DNA from: Epiperipatus broadwayi
Lineage: Eukaryota > Onychophora > Udeonychophora > Euonychophora > Peripatidae
Direction of reading: 5' to 3'
NCBI GenBank assembly: GCA_028023455.1
Contig: JAQFVV010006200.1
Coordinates: forward strand, 4,124,860 to 4,188,859
Length of the DNA: 64,000 nucleotides
Position 1 is the stretch's first letter; each line of letters begins with the position of its first letter. This document shows positions 37,101 to 48,459 of the stretch, in pieces. The notes beneath the pieces are model-generated. The model searched no databases. It saw only the letters and a list, made by a program, of their open reading frames with translations, and had not been told where the DNA came from. The position numbers and the translations under genes were made by a program.

Positions 37101-37740
37101 CTTATTTAAGGTTAGATAAAAATTAATTACAGAAACAACTTCCTTGAAAAGCTGGCTGGCACTATTTGAGATTGCCATATAAATAGATGACTTTCCTAGC
37201 ATTTTTATATTCTGTGGTGAAAAGCATGCATCTATTTGGAAAATTGGAATATTCAATTAAATATTACAATAAGAAATATTAATGACAGTCTCCTCCTATG
37301 CAATGGTTTCATATTCCTCCACCTGATGAAAGAGGAGAAAATTTCTCACAAAAAAATATAAAAAGCTGTTTTAGCAGATTGAACTTTCCAATAATGCAAG
37401 ATATAATTTCACCAGCTAAGACTCCACTCAAATTAAGATCTTCTTTTGGATATTTAATCAAGAATTTACAATTAATAAATTATGGTATAAAAATGGAATT
37501 CTTATGAGATCCCAAATAAATTTCTCTTTTCAGATTCAATCACAGTGTCAGTTGGATTTTATCTTTTTAGATGCATCTAGAGTTTCATCAACAGATTCAT
37601 GACAATTTATGATTGTTACACACATTTGTTTCATACATGGAATTTAACAGCCACTGATCTATGTAAACATGAGCAAACCCAAATCATGTAGTTAATGGTT
37701 GACAAATTTATGAATATAGTGGCAGACTTAAAAAAACAAC
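34165..37740 (+). pseudogene. jockey-type LINE ORF2, decayed
   Basis: Plus-strand non-LTR retrotransposon in many short frames. In order: endonuclease FIDFNGHSSHW (about 34350) and LPHSQHKPSL (about 34555; SDH-equivalent region of jockey-type enzymes); the linker ITAARESISLWISK and KRQSEEIMKKQNF (34700-34978); reverse transcriptase near 35900-36000 and the block DSFSPERHSYDQVLSL (about 36010-36060), the form of the conserved QAGFRPGRS..DQVL motif; and a C-terminal cysteine-rich remnant near 37660. A C10 run lies at 37090. It starts directly after the pogo-type element. Stops and frameshifts are numerous. Confidence 0.7.
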
Positions 37741-37849
37741 TAATGAGTAAATCTATGTCATGGTTCCTTTACAATATTTTGGTAATAGTTATTATTTATA
37801 TATGTAATATTTAAATACATGCATATTGTCTATACAAAGCTTAATGTAA

Positions 37850-38262
37850 TTAAAAGAGAATTGAACTCAGACTTTCAAGCACCCTACAATTAACCACTCT
37901 ATTTTTGATACACATGTGAAAAAGACAAATGATCTCCAATATATATATATATATATATATTGTGCTGAACCAGCATTCAACAGTTTATATTAAGATAGAA
38001 AATCTATGAATATAGATTAATTAAGTTATTTCTGTAATTAATCTATATTCATAGATTTGCTATCTTAATATAAACTGAGCACTGATTGTATATGTGTGAA
38101 AAATGATGATCTGGATCAACTGATGAGTACTGGTTCAGCACAAAATACGGATATTGGAGATCATTTGCTTTTTTTTTTGAATGTATGTAGTAACGTGTAT
38201 CAGTTGTATAAGATAGTTGTAGGGTTCTTGAAAGTTTGAGTTCAAATTCCTTCTAATTATTA
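37850..38262. repeat. Inverted pair of family S repeats
   Basis: Minus copy (37850-38030) with TTGAACTCAGACTTTCAAG, CACATGTGAAAAAG and ATTAAGATAGAAAATCT, facing a plus copy (38040-38262) with AGATTTGCTATCTTAATAT, GGTTCAGCACAAAATACG and CTTGAAAGTTTGAGTTCAAAT. The junction at about 38010-38060 is itself palindromic (AATCTATATTCATAGATT). Confidence 0.78.
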
Positions 38263-38394
38263 TATATATATATATATTTTCTATCTCCACATATCACAAT
38301 CGACAAAATATTTCTAAATCTAAATTTTTTTTAGTTTAGACACAAATCCTGAAATATACGTTTATTAAGTTACTAGTACATTTTGTAATTGTGT

Positions 38395-38466
38395 TCCCAT
38401 GTTGTCTAGTGGTTAGGATATCTGGCTTTCACCCAGGAGGCCCGGGTTCGATTCCCGGCATGGGAA
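38395..38466 (+). tRNA. tRNA-Glu: tRNA-Glu (TTC)
   Basis: Full 72-nt cloverleaf: acceptor TCCCATG pairs with CATGGGA plus discriminator A; anticodon arm TCTGG/CCAGG around loop CTTTCAC with anticodon TTC at 38428-38430; B box GGTTCGATTCC in the T arm; A-box region TAGTGGTTAGG. No intron. A T11 run at 38474-38484 serves as RNA polymerase III terminator. The sequence is close to the common animal nuclear tRNA-Glu. It is the only clear functional gene in the window. Confidence 0.95.
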
Positions 38467-38473
38467 TAATTAG

Positions 38474-38484
38474 TTTTTTTTTTT
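38474..38484 (+). terminator. Pol III terminator of tRNA-Glu
   Basis: Eleven consecutive T, starting 8 bp after the mature tRNA end. Confidence 0.85.
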
Positions 38485-38490
38485 AAATAT

Positions 38491-38520
38491 ATTCCCGGCA
38501 TGGGAATTATTAGTTTTTTA
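38491..38520 (+). repeat. 40-bp-offset duplication of the tRNA-Glu 3' end
   Basis: ATTCCCGGCATGGGAATTAT plus TAGTTTTTT repeats the last 16 bases of the tRNA and its terminator region (38451-38480), with one change. Confidence 0.9.
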
Positions 38521-40320
38521 AAATGTATATTTTATTAAAATATAAACTGTTTAAAATTTGCTTTATACCGTATTAACCTAAAGCTTTTTCAAAAAATTAT
38601 TAATTCCGGAATATGGATCTTTAAACAAAAAAAAAACAACTGGTACATAATTAAAGATTTAAAAAATGTTTTTTATTTTTATAAATCAATATTGCATTTG
38701 TAATGACTGTATAGAGACTATAAATATTAAAGATTTTTTTACGGAGTATTTATACCTGAATTTTTAAATCTTTTTCTTCTACGATCTTTTTCTTTGTGTG
38801 TGTGTATGTATGTATGTATATATGCACATATTTTCATTTTAATTAAATTTTTTTTTAAAGTGTTGAGTAGATCCATACTTCCGATTACAATTGCAAAAGC
38901 ATAATTATAGTAACCTAAAATTGTTGACTTTTCGAAAAAACTTTATAACTGGACATTAAGTTTTTTTATTTTTTCCAAATTCTTTCCGAATATTTTTTTT
39001 CAACTAAAACATTTACATCAGTTTAGTTTTAAAAGAATTTTATTTAGGGAGAATATTGATTTTTTTTAATACATTAACTTTTTACAGTACATTGACTAAA
39101 CAGGAGTCTATAATGTCACTACTGGGTTGATAGTGGATGATTTATGGAGATATTAATACAGGGTATGGAATAAATCCTGTGGTTTATAGATTGTTGTCAT
39201 CGGCTATCTGGAGATGTATTGGGCTTTGGAATTTGGAATAGATTCCAACGTTTACGTCAGTTTAGGTAAATTATAATATCTAGTTTAAGCAGTTATTGAT
39301 TTAGCTACACGGTAGTCAAACGAATTTATAAATAAGTTTATAAATAAAATATTTTTTAAGACGAACTTTTTTTTTTTTAAATAAAGATACTAATATTCAT
39401 TTTACTTCCATTAATTATTATCATGCCAAACAAACAAAGCATCATCTGACTTTCGACAACTTTTTTAGCTAAAGTAATTTCAATTACTCCAGTGTTATGT
39501 AATGTAAGCTTAATACATAGTAATCCTATGAAACTAATTTTTGAATATTATGTTGTTTCAGTGTGAAGCTTTGGATTTTGCATCATTATCTAAGCTAATA
39601 ACCTGAGATTTAAAATCCCTTTGGTCTACATAATCAAGCAAGTTATCTTCGGTTCCAAATCTTAGAATGTTTTGAATCTTAAATTAGTAGTTTCAGCAGT
39701 ACAAAAAAACAAAAGGTGCTTCTGGATCAACAAGTACAATCCCAATGCTATTCATCAACGAAAGACCAACAACTGGAAAAATAGTTCAGGATTGTGAATT
39801 AGCATTACCATCAAGTGCTTACTGATTCCTTGAGCTTACATTAGATGGCTCTTGAATAGAATAAATTGAATGACATACTAATCATAATAAAATTTTTATT
39901 ATTACATTTTTATTTAAAAAATTGTTATGTTTTGAAGAAAACTAAATTAAAAGTTATGAACTTTGTTCAGTTGTAAAATGTGTAAATATAGAGTATTATT
40001 GTTCTGCTATTTATTTGCCTCTGACTGCCTTTGCAAAAAGAAATTACGTATATTTATTTAGCATATATTCTAAATACTGTAATATAAACTATGTAAAATA
40101 TTGCTAATAACCAAAATCTTCATAGTCTGGTGTTTTTTTAATGAATTTGCAATTGTAATACAAAAGTAATCCCTGCTAAAATGATTTTAACCAAAATGCT
40201 TATTGATTATGCTAGAAATAAAAATCAAATTAGACAAATACCTAGTACTTTACACACAAAAAATAATTGATTACAATATTAAGATATAAAAAATTACTAT
40301 GTACGATTTGTATATAATAA
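38521..40320. other. AT-rich stretch without recognised feature
   Basis: Short TG/TATG microsatellite near 38795-38825. No supported frame, RNA gene or repeat pair. Confidence 0.4.
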
Positions 40321-40337
40321 CATTTATAATATATCAA

Positions 40338-40416
40338 ACAGTAGCTCCACTCAGTGCAAACCAGAGTAATTAATGGATGCAAGCATAAAGAATGGTGATC
40401 ATGTGATGTTTAGTGG
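40338..40416. mobile_element. Family H copy 5 (79 bp, internally deleted)
   Basis: Perfect 13-bp duplication TATAATATATCAA (40325-40337 and 40417-40429). Holds CAGTAGCTCCACTCAGTGC at one end and GTGATCATGTGATGTTTAGTGG at the other. Confidence 0.82.
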
Positions 40417-40439
40417 TATAATATATCAAGATTACAGTG

Positions 40440-42530
40440 AAAACAATGGTTAATAATATCACTGTCATAATCCATTATTGACCCACTGCAAAATGAAAGT
40501 CTATCTAAGTTTAATTTAGTTTTTCCAATTCATAGCAGCCTATTTTCACATCATACCAACAAACTTCTTTATTTCATTCATCTATCTCACATGTAGATTT
40601 TTTCCAGATATTTTACAATCTATTGGCATCCAATTTACATTATCAATTATCAATCAATATATTGTCTCTTCTAGAAATATCTCCAACCTAATTTCTTTTT
40701 TTTTCTCAGTGATGAAAGTTTATTCATCAAAAAAATGAATAAATATAGTTAAATAAGGTTTACAAAGAATGGTAAAAATGAAATTCAGGAACAACATGGT
40801 GAAAGGGAAAGGATACATATGAAAAGGGAAAGGGATGTGGAAAGGGTGTGTATTAACCATTGAAGACAAATAAATGTTACAATTACGAATTATTTTAAAG
40901 TCTAAAGTTTAAATATGAGTAGCATTTTAGGAGCACAATATTGAGAAGTCCAATTTGTGATGGATAAGTTGAAAATAGGAAAAGACTTTGAGATAACAAC
41001 ATTGGAAATAATAAATTTAAATAGGGTGAATCACTTCATTTAGAATCATTAGGCCAAACTGCGGTTTATTTTGCAATAATATTTGGATAAAATCATTTAT
41101 AATAAGAATGCTAAAAATGCTATGAATAGCGTTTCCCACCCCTTTGTGAATGAGAAAATCAACATTGGCAACAGTCCCCATAACACCCTCATCCCAGTCC
41201 TCCCCCTCAAAAGAACCAGGATTTACCAGACTCTCTCATTCAATCAGCAAAGTTGATTGTAATGAAAATTTTAATTAAAAGGTACAATTAGGAATTATTT
41301 GTAAAGTCTAGGATTAAATGTGAATGTGTTTTAGGAGTGCAATATTGGGAAATCCAATTTGAGGTAGATAAGTTGAGAAATAGGAAAACACTTGGAGATA
41401 ATATAAAATACAGACTAAATCAATCTAACTGTTCAGTTCTTCCAAATGGCCTTGAATATCTTCATAAGGGAGCAATCCTGAATATTTTGGAAAAATTATG
41501 GAAAAACTATGGAGAACAAGGGGAAAAAATCCAAGCTTCAAAATGTCTCTGCTGAAAACCATTCTAATCCATCATGAAAATCACATGAACGGTAAAAGGT
41601 CAGCCTTGTCAATAACAACATTGGAGGTAATAAAATTAAATAAGGTGAATCACTTGCAATTAGAATCATGAGACCAAACTGCAATTTATTTTGCAATAAT
41701 ACATGGATAAAAGCATTCATTATGATAACGTTAAAGAATTATCATAAATAACGTTACTTTTTCTATTTTGTGAATGAGAAAAAAACCAAAGTTGGTAACG
41801 ATCACCACAGCACCCTCCCTCAAAAGAACTAGGATTTAGGCCCCTGGGGGTCCCTCCAACAACCGGACTCTCTCATTCATTCAACAAAATTAAGTGAAAT
41901 GAAAATTTTCATTAAAAGGCAAAATCTCTGTAGAAATCTTTTGTAATTTCAGTGGCTGCCATATATTTATATAGCGTTTATAAAAGTTGAAATTACTCTC
42001 ACTTGTGATTACATTGTTGATATAGGTTGCATATGAAAAGAGAGCTTAAAAACTCCCCTTTTTAATAGTGATAGTTTTAGCGAAGTTTACTTCCCTAAAC
42101 TAGGAAAAAGGAAACGAAACAGGGAGCCAGAAACAGTGTTAACTGGAGTCCTTGGCTCCCTCTAGTGGACTTCCAACCTAGTTTCTTTTCACTCCTTAAT
42201 TCTTTCAATGATATCATTGATCTCTGTTTGTTGTCTTTTTAGTGTATTTCATTTTTGATCTTTATTATTTATACCTAACATACATTTCTTCATACTTCAA
42301 TGACTGGTCTGAAGTTTCTGTATTGTCTTCTGTTGAGTATCTAAATCTCATAACTATAAGTAAAAACTGGTAAAACACATATATTAAAACTTTTCTTCTC
42401 AAACACATAGGCATATTTTCTTTTAAATCTGTTATTTCTTACAAAAGCTGTCCGAATAAGTAAGTTTAATTCTCTGATTAGTTTCATATTGATAATCTAA
42501 CAAAGATATTTTCAGTTATTAACTTCTATT
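40440..42530 (-). pseudogene. RTE-type LINE 3' end, split by an insertion
   Basis: Minus strand. 40440-40699 and 42172-42530 match in order the RTE copy at 51.74-52.2 kb: TTTATTTCATTCATCTATCTCA, TTTTACAATCT, then TTAATTCTTTCAATGAT and CTGAAGTTTCTGTATTG. The copy is interrupted exactly by the retroposed insertion 40700-42171. Decayed, with no intact frame. Confidence 0.7.
40700..42171 (-). mobile_element. Retroposed copy with tandem dimer, 18-bp target duplication
   Basis: Flanked by TCCAACCTAATTTCTTTT (40682-40699) and TCCAACCTAGTTTCTTTT (42172-42189). The left end starts in a T run, i.e. a poly(A) tail on the minus strand. The body has two diverged direct repeats: about 40872-41280 and 41281-41920, sharing TACAATTA(C/G)GAATTATT, GGTGAATCACTT, CAATTTATTTTGCAATAAT and GACTCTCTCATTCA; the shorter unit lacks about 210 bp (41405-41610). 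The 250 bp at the right (5' on minus) are single-copy and begin AGTCCACTAGAGGGAGCCAAG. No coding capacity seen, so a non-coding RNA or SINE-like parent is likely. Confidence 0.72.
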
Positions 42531-43355
42531 AATTCATAATCATTTTTTTATTTTCTTCCGTGAAAATGCACGAATAAATTATATATTTATAAAATTGATG
42601 TAACTGCAAAAAACTTACACCATTTATCAAAAATACATTCATAAAATTATATATATATATGCAAATGTGTTTGTATTATGAAGACAAGCAAAACATTTTT
42701 AGAGTTATTCGAAAAAAACATCATTAATCCAAAATTCTTAGTTCGTGACATATTTCGGATTTTAAGAATAGGCAGATCTTTTATAAGCTCACTGAAAAAA
42801 AAAAAGACAATTTTTAAATATATATAGTTAATTTAAAAAAGCTTCTCTCTCCCCCCCCTTCTCTTCCCATCCCTCTCTTCCATCTCCCCTGTCTCCCTCT
42901 CACCCCTCATCTTTTTTGATAACACGGGAATGCTTTTATTTATTGCAAATTTGTTGAACTTGTATTATATTTTTTATAATGGAACATTAATAAGTTCAAT
43001 TAGTCCCTTAAATATGAAGAATGTTTACGTGAAGATTTAGAATAATAACCATCATCAATTTGTATTCATTAATCAAATTAACAATCAAATATTCATTCAC
43101 GAAACCTTTTAAATATATATATATTTTAATGTTTGTTAATTTTTAAGTAGTGATTATTTTGTAAAACTACTGATATTATTAAAGCATGTCCTTTATGCGT
43201 ATTAAAATGATGAGTTTTACTCCCAAGAAAAAAAGTATTTAAAACATATTCATTATATAATTAAAAACATATAATTAAAAACATTTAAAATGATATACAA
43301 TAATATAGTAAATTATAATTTTAATGAATAGAAAATATAACTTAGATAATCTTTA
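42531..43355. other. AT-rich stretch without recognised feature
   Basis: A CT-rich, C-rich tract at about 42843-42910. Otherwise AT-rich without frames. Confidence 0.4.
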
Positions 43356-43359
43356 AATT

Positions 43360-43530
43360 ATAATCTGTAGACGAACTGATGATTGCTGGTTTAGCATGAA
43401 ATACGTATATTGGTGATTATTTATCTTTTCAACATGTGTGTGATCAGGTGGTTCAGCAATATGAGATGACACTGAGAGTAGTGGGTCGTGTGAAAGTCTG
43501 AGTTCGAATCCCGCATATATTACATATATA
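43360..43530 (+). repeat. Family S single copy
   Basis: Plus copy: GACGAACTGATGATTGCTGG, ATACGTATATTGGTGATT, then AGTAGTGGGTCGTGTGAAAG and the best-preserved B box of the family, GAGTTCGAATCCC. It supports a tRNA origin of the family. The opposed frame at 43353-43601 is a shadow. Confidence 0.75.
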
Positions 43531-46500
43531 CAAAGTATTAATCTGTTGATTTGTAACATACTGAATACAAAGATGGCTGTCCTTATAAACCATCTGTACA
43601 AAAAAAAAAATACAACTTTTACTCAGTCATGATTAAAAATAAATTTTTACTTTGTAAAAAAAAATTAAATGATGTAAAAATAAATGGGAAAAGTGTAAAT
43701 TATTTAAAAATTTTATTTTATATTTTTATGCTTAAAATATTTTAATTTTTCCTGCTCAAAAAGGTCTGCAATGATAAGTAAATTGTATTCGTAACATAAA
43801 AAGAAAGATTTAATCACTTACAATACAGCAATCAATTGTACTATACATTTTTTGATGTGATTTTTATTTAATTAAAACTGCCATTTGTAAAAAGTAAATA
43901 AATTGCAGATCATTGACTCGGAAGAAGGTTTTTTAATAGGGCTGCAAAAAAAAAAAAAAAAAATCAATGTTTTAGGTTAGGTAATTAAAAAATAAAAAAC
44001 ATTGATAACAGAGCATTAAATGCACCAAAAATAAAATTTAAAATGTATATGTTAAAGTAATTTTTTTGTATATGCTTCATTTTAATTTAATGAACTGTGA
44101 TTCAATGGAATATCAATCTTATCCCATAAGTAATTTAAAATGGCAACTATAAAATGTAAAACATTATTCCTTTTTATCAATTTTTAAACACTGTTTTCAT
44201 ATTGTTTTTTTTTTTTTTTTTACATATTTTGAATCTGAAGTAATAAATTAAATATTTTGCCATAGGAAAGTATTACAATCCTTTTGTTTTAAATATAAGA
44301 TTTTTGATTTGTAAAGCATTTTGGGGAATCAGTTGGCTTGCTAATAGAAGCAAAGTTTTATATTGCTACATGCTTCACGAAATGCAATTTTATAATTAAG
44401 TCAGAATAGCAGTTCTTATTATAACATTCTCAATTTTTGTTAAATTTCTGCTTTAAGTTTATTAGAATATATCTTAAACAAAAAAATCATATCTTTAATT
44501 AATTACCTTCTGAATTTTGATTTTTTTATTTAATTACCTGAATCAATACATTTTAAAAATTTACAATAAATCTTTTGAAATATAATAAACATGACATTAA
44601 TAATAATGACAACAATAACAATAGACATGATTTAGGCCAACACAGAAAATTCACTCAGACAGAGATAGGTTCTCCTCCCTCCCCCCTCTATTTTTAAAAA
44701 ATCAAATGATAAACTTTTTCTGACCAATGGGTTACTCTATATTGATCTAGTTTCTACACAAAAAGGAGTAAAACTTTGAGCATCCATATATCTAGAAAAA
44801 AATTTTTTAATATTTTTTTTAATATTTTTTTTTTAGCATTTATAGAAATAAATCTGGCACATAATGAATTTTACACTTGTTTAGAAATTTTCTAGATCTA
44901 TTAATTCTATGCATTGGCAATGCAATTGTATAAATATAAGATATGACGAAAATATTGTTATCAGTATTTGGTTAACTAGTTAAGACCAGGATATAAAAAC
45001 AGGGGTGAATCTGGAATGATGGAAAATCACCATCATCACAACCTCACTTAATACACTAATCTAAATTTAAATATACAAACAATATAATGAATATGAGCAT
45101 GAGAAATTAGAAAAAACAAAAACTAACTATAAGTTTACCAGCATTGCAGAGAATAATAATAATCATTTATCATCATGAATGATCAAAAAAATAAAATTAA
45201 CAGTCAACTTTGTGACTGCATTTTTTTGCCCTTGTCAAGCTTGAGACAGATTATATAAACAATAATTTGGAAGCACAACTTAAGTGCTAATCCATCAGAA
45301 TATAACAATTAAAAATAATGCTGGGATATTTAAACACACTGATCATCATCAATGCCCTCTGGCCACTTAGTACCATTAACGTACTGTGGTCAACTATAAA
45401 CTTAATTTTGAATTAATAATAAAATAAAATTTTGTGCATGAACTTTAAAGGATATCCCTTTGCACCAAACAGGAACATATGGATGTCCATAATGCTAGAC
45501 ATGAACCCCAATCCATATAACTAACCATTATGCATAAATCCAGCTCAGAAGAGGAAGAGCTCTGTAACAGTTACTGCGAGTATGAAATAAATAAATAAAT
45601 AAAACATACATTTTAAATCTACATTAGGATTAAATAAATTGACTGGAATAACTTATTGAAATATAAATTTTTTAATTAGAAACAATAATAACAAAATGAA
45701 ATTAAGGTATCTGTAGGCTCCACTATACATTCAGATTCCGATTTTGATTAAAATAATACAAAAATATGCTATCACATTGTAATTTACTAAGCACACAAAT
45801 GTGCTATATAATAATAGAGACTTAACATTTTTGAATTGTTAATTCATTTTAATAATAGATAAATAATTAATTTTAATATATATGTGTCTACATGATATGC
45901 ATTTATATAAGCACACAGACATGCTGCAACATATTTGCATTGTCATATAATAATAAAAAGTAAGCTATCATATTTTGATGTTACATAAAATGTACACATA
46001 TGTGTGTATATAAAAAAAATAGATAGTATGAATTTTAAATCAATCAAGGTTATTAGTCCAATATTTTTTTTGTTGTAAGTAAAAGTTCATTCCTTAAAAA
46101 AACATTATCATTAGATCTAGTTTGGAAATTTCTTTTTTAAAACCCCTTGGCTTTTCTGTTTCTTTATTTACAATAAGATTTCTGAGTATTTCCTTTTTTA
46201 TATAAAATAAAACTGGAAATGTTATTTATTATTTTATTTTTTTAGTTGAATAATCTAGTCAAAAATTATTTACTAATAAAACCAAGTAATTTCTGTCAGT
46301 ACTTGACATCATTCTTCATAAAATAAATTAAATAGCATGAAAAATAAATATCAGCTGGACAGTCTTTATCTTTTCAGATGATACAGCAGCCATATTGAAT
46401 ATTTAAAAAATTATGTTAACCCACAAATTTTATCATAACTTAAGTTTGTATTACTCAAAAATAGCATAATATATATTGTTTGAAACATAAAACACCAAAG

Positions 46501-48060
46501 AATGCAATTAAGCTGAAAAAAATATAGTCATTGATATTCAAAGTAATAAAAAAAGAGTAAAAGTTAATATTTCTAATAATTATTTTCATATTATTTCATA
46601 AATTCAAAATTATCATGCATACAATTTAAAATTATGTTTTTGTTATTAGGTTAGTTGGATTCATCATAAAATTTCAAAAAAATTGGTATATAATAACACT
46701 TACCTAAGGTAATCCATTACTTGAAAACTTCATAGAATAAAGACATTAGTACCTTTCATTTTTCCTAGTAGCCCTTCAAAATGAGTTTCCATACAGGGGT
46801 TTGCTATGAATATATCATCCCCTATAACATCCCTTATAACAAGTAGTTAATATTGATCAATAATTAGTATAATTTGAATATTATAATAAAAAATTTCATT
46901 AATGTTTGTAATTTATTAAAAATTACTACTAAAATAGTCACTATATACAAAATAAAATAATAAAATAAAAAGTGAATGAAATACTAAATTCATTATAGAG
47001 TTAAGCTTGAGGTACATAAGTTAGTAGTTTAGAGTCAATGCGATGTAGTATTATTTATCCTAAATTTAGTAATAGCTTCATAAACTGCCACCTCTCTTTG
47101 CATTTGATATGCAGCTTTGAAATTTACATTGCAGTAGTGTATAATCAACCTAAGTTTATATACTGTCAAAATCTTTACTTTTAGTATTTGCATATTTTTA
47201 TTATTATTAAAATGCAGACAAGACATTATAGAAAAATCTAAATCAGGTCATAATATTTTCAAAATATGTTTATCTTTGTCTCATATCACCTAATTCAAAT
47301 ACTGGACCCAAGCCCACATCATAGCAACAAATGCAGATAATTCATGATATAAATGTATGCAATCATGAGCTTTTTTTTTAAATGTTAGTTTCAATAATAA
47401 TTTTTTTATATATTTTTTATCAAATATAAATTCAAATAATAATTAAAAAATATATAAAAATAAAATAATAATTTAAAAATATATAAAAATAAATACTTAC
47501 CATCAGGCTCCCATAACGTTGTCTTCTAAACACATCGGTCAAAACTTTTATTTTTTCTGATATATTTTTTATGGCGAATACTTTTCCATTAACCCTTAAA
47601 TCGCTAATTATATTATTGGTTGTATGAGGTAAAAATCAAATCTTTTAATTGGCCAACTCACAAACTGAAGACAAAGCCTATTGTTAAAACATATTCGCCT
47701 ATAATATTAAATTCAACTCAGATACGTTTATAAAAAGTATATTACTAATTTTTCAGGTTATGAAAGAGAATGAAAGTTCTTTCAAAAATAAATTGCTATT
47801 TATTTATTATAAAATATATTCAATTTCAGCAAATATAAAGCGAATCTCTAAACAAAAAAGTGGTGATGCAAACGCTTTTTTTCAATTTTACGTTATCGAA
47901 AAGTAAAGATTTCTTTTTGCTAAATCTTAAATATTTTTACTAAAATCTTCAATATTTTTCGAAAATAATTTTGTTTTTTTTGGTATATTTTTAAAAACTA
48001 GTTTAATTTCTCAAATTATATTTTTTAATACTTAAATTGCCATTGAAAATCTCAGCGTTT
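43531..48060. other. Long AT-rich stretch, nothing supported
   Basis: No coding domain, RNA gene or clear repeat pair. One possible retroelement 3' tail ends at 45604 in (AAAT)n after AGAGCTCTGTAACAGTTACTG. At 47501 a minus-strand splice-donor-like CCTGATG|GTAAGT occurs without a supported coding exon. Confidence 0.4.
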
Positions 48061-48079
48061 TTCTTTATTTTCTTTGATC

Positions 48080-48330
48080 AGGCAGTTTCTTTGTTCTTTC
48101 CAGCCAATCAGAATGTCTTTTTCGGCTGAGAGCTGGCTGACAACCAATCACTGACAAGGTTCTTTCTTTGTTTAGTTTAAAATGCGGTTTTTTTGATTTT
48201 TTACTTGTAAAATAATTCGGAAGAGGGCACCATCTTACAGAACTTTTAAAAACCTAATCAATACCTGTCAAACGAATATTTTAGCATAAGAACTAGCAGA
48301 GTTAGAGTGACGTCAGATGTCGACGAGATG
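48080..48330 (-). promoter_or_regulatory. Candidate promoter-like island (two CCAAT boxes, CRE)
   Basis: Locally less AT-rich. CCAATCA occurs at 48104-48110 and 48144-48150 (same orientation, 40 bp apart), and the palindromic CRE TGACGTCA at 48308-48315. No repeat family in the window matches it. Splice-donor-like sites lie on both sides on the minus strand (47501; 48460), so a host first exon is possible. Strand is a guess. Confidence 0.3.
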
Positions 48331-48459
48331 CCTCATAAGAGGTGGTTGAAGAATTTTAACTATCAAAAAAATGAGAGAAAGACAAAAAAAATTAAATTTA
48401 CTTGATCACAAAAATTATCATAAAATTTTTAATTTTTATAATAGAAAAATAAAACTTAC

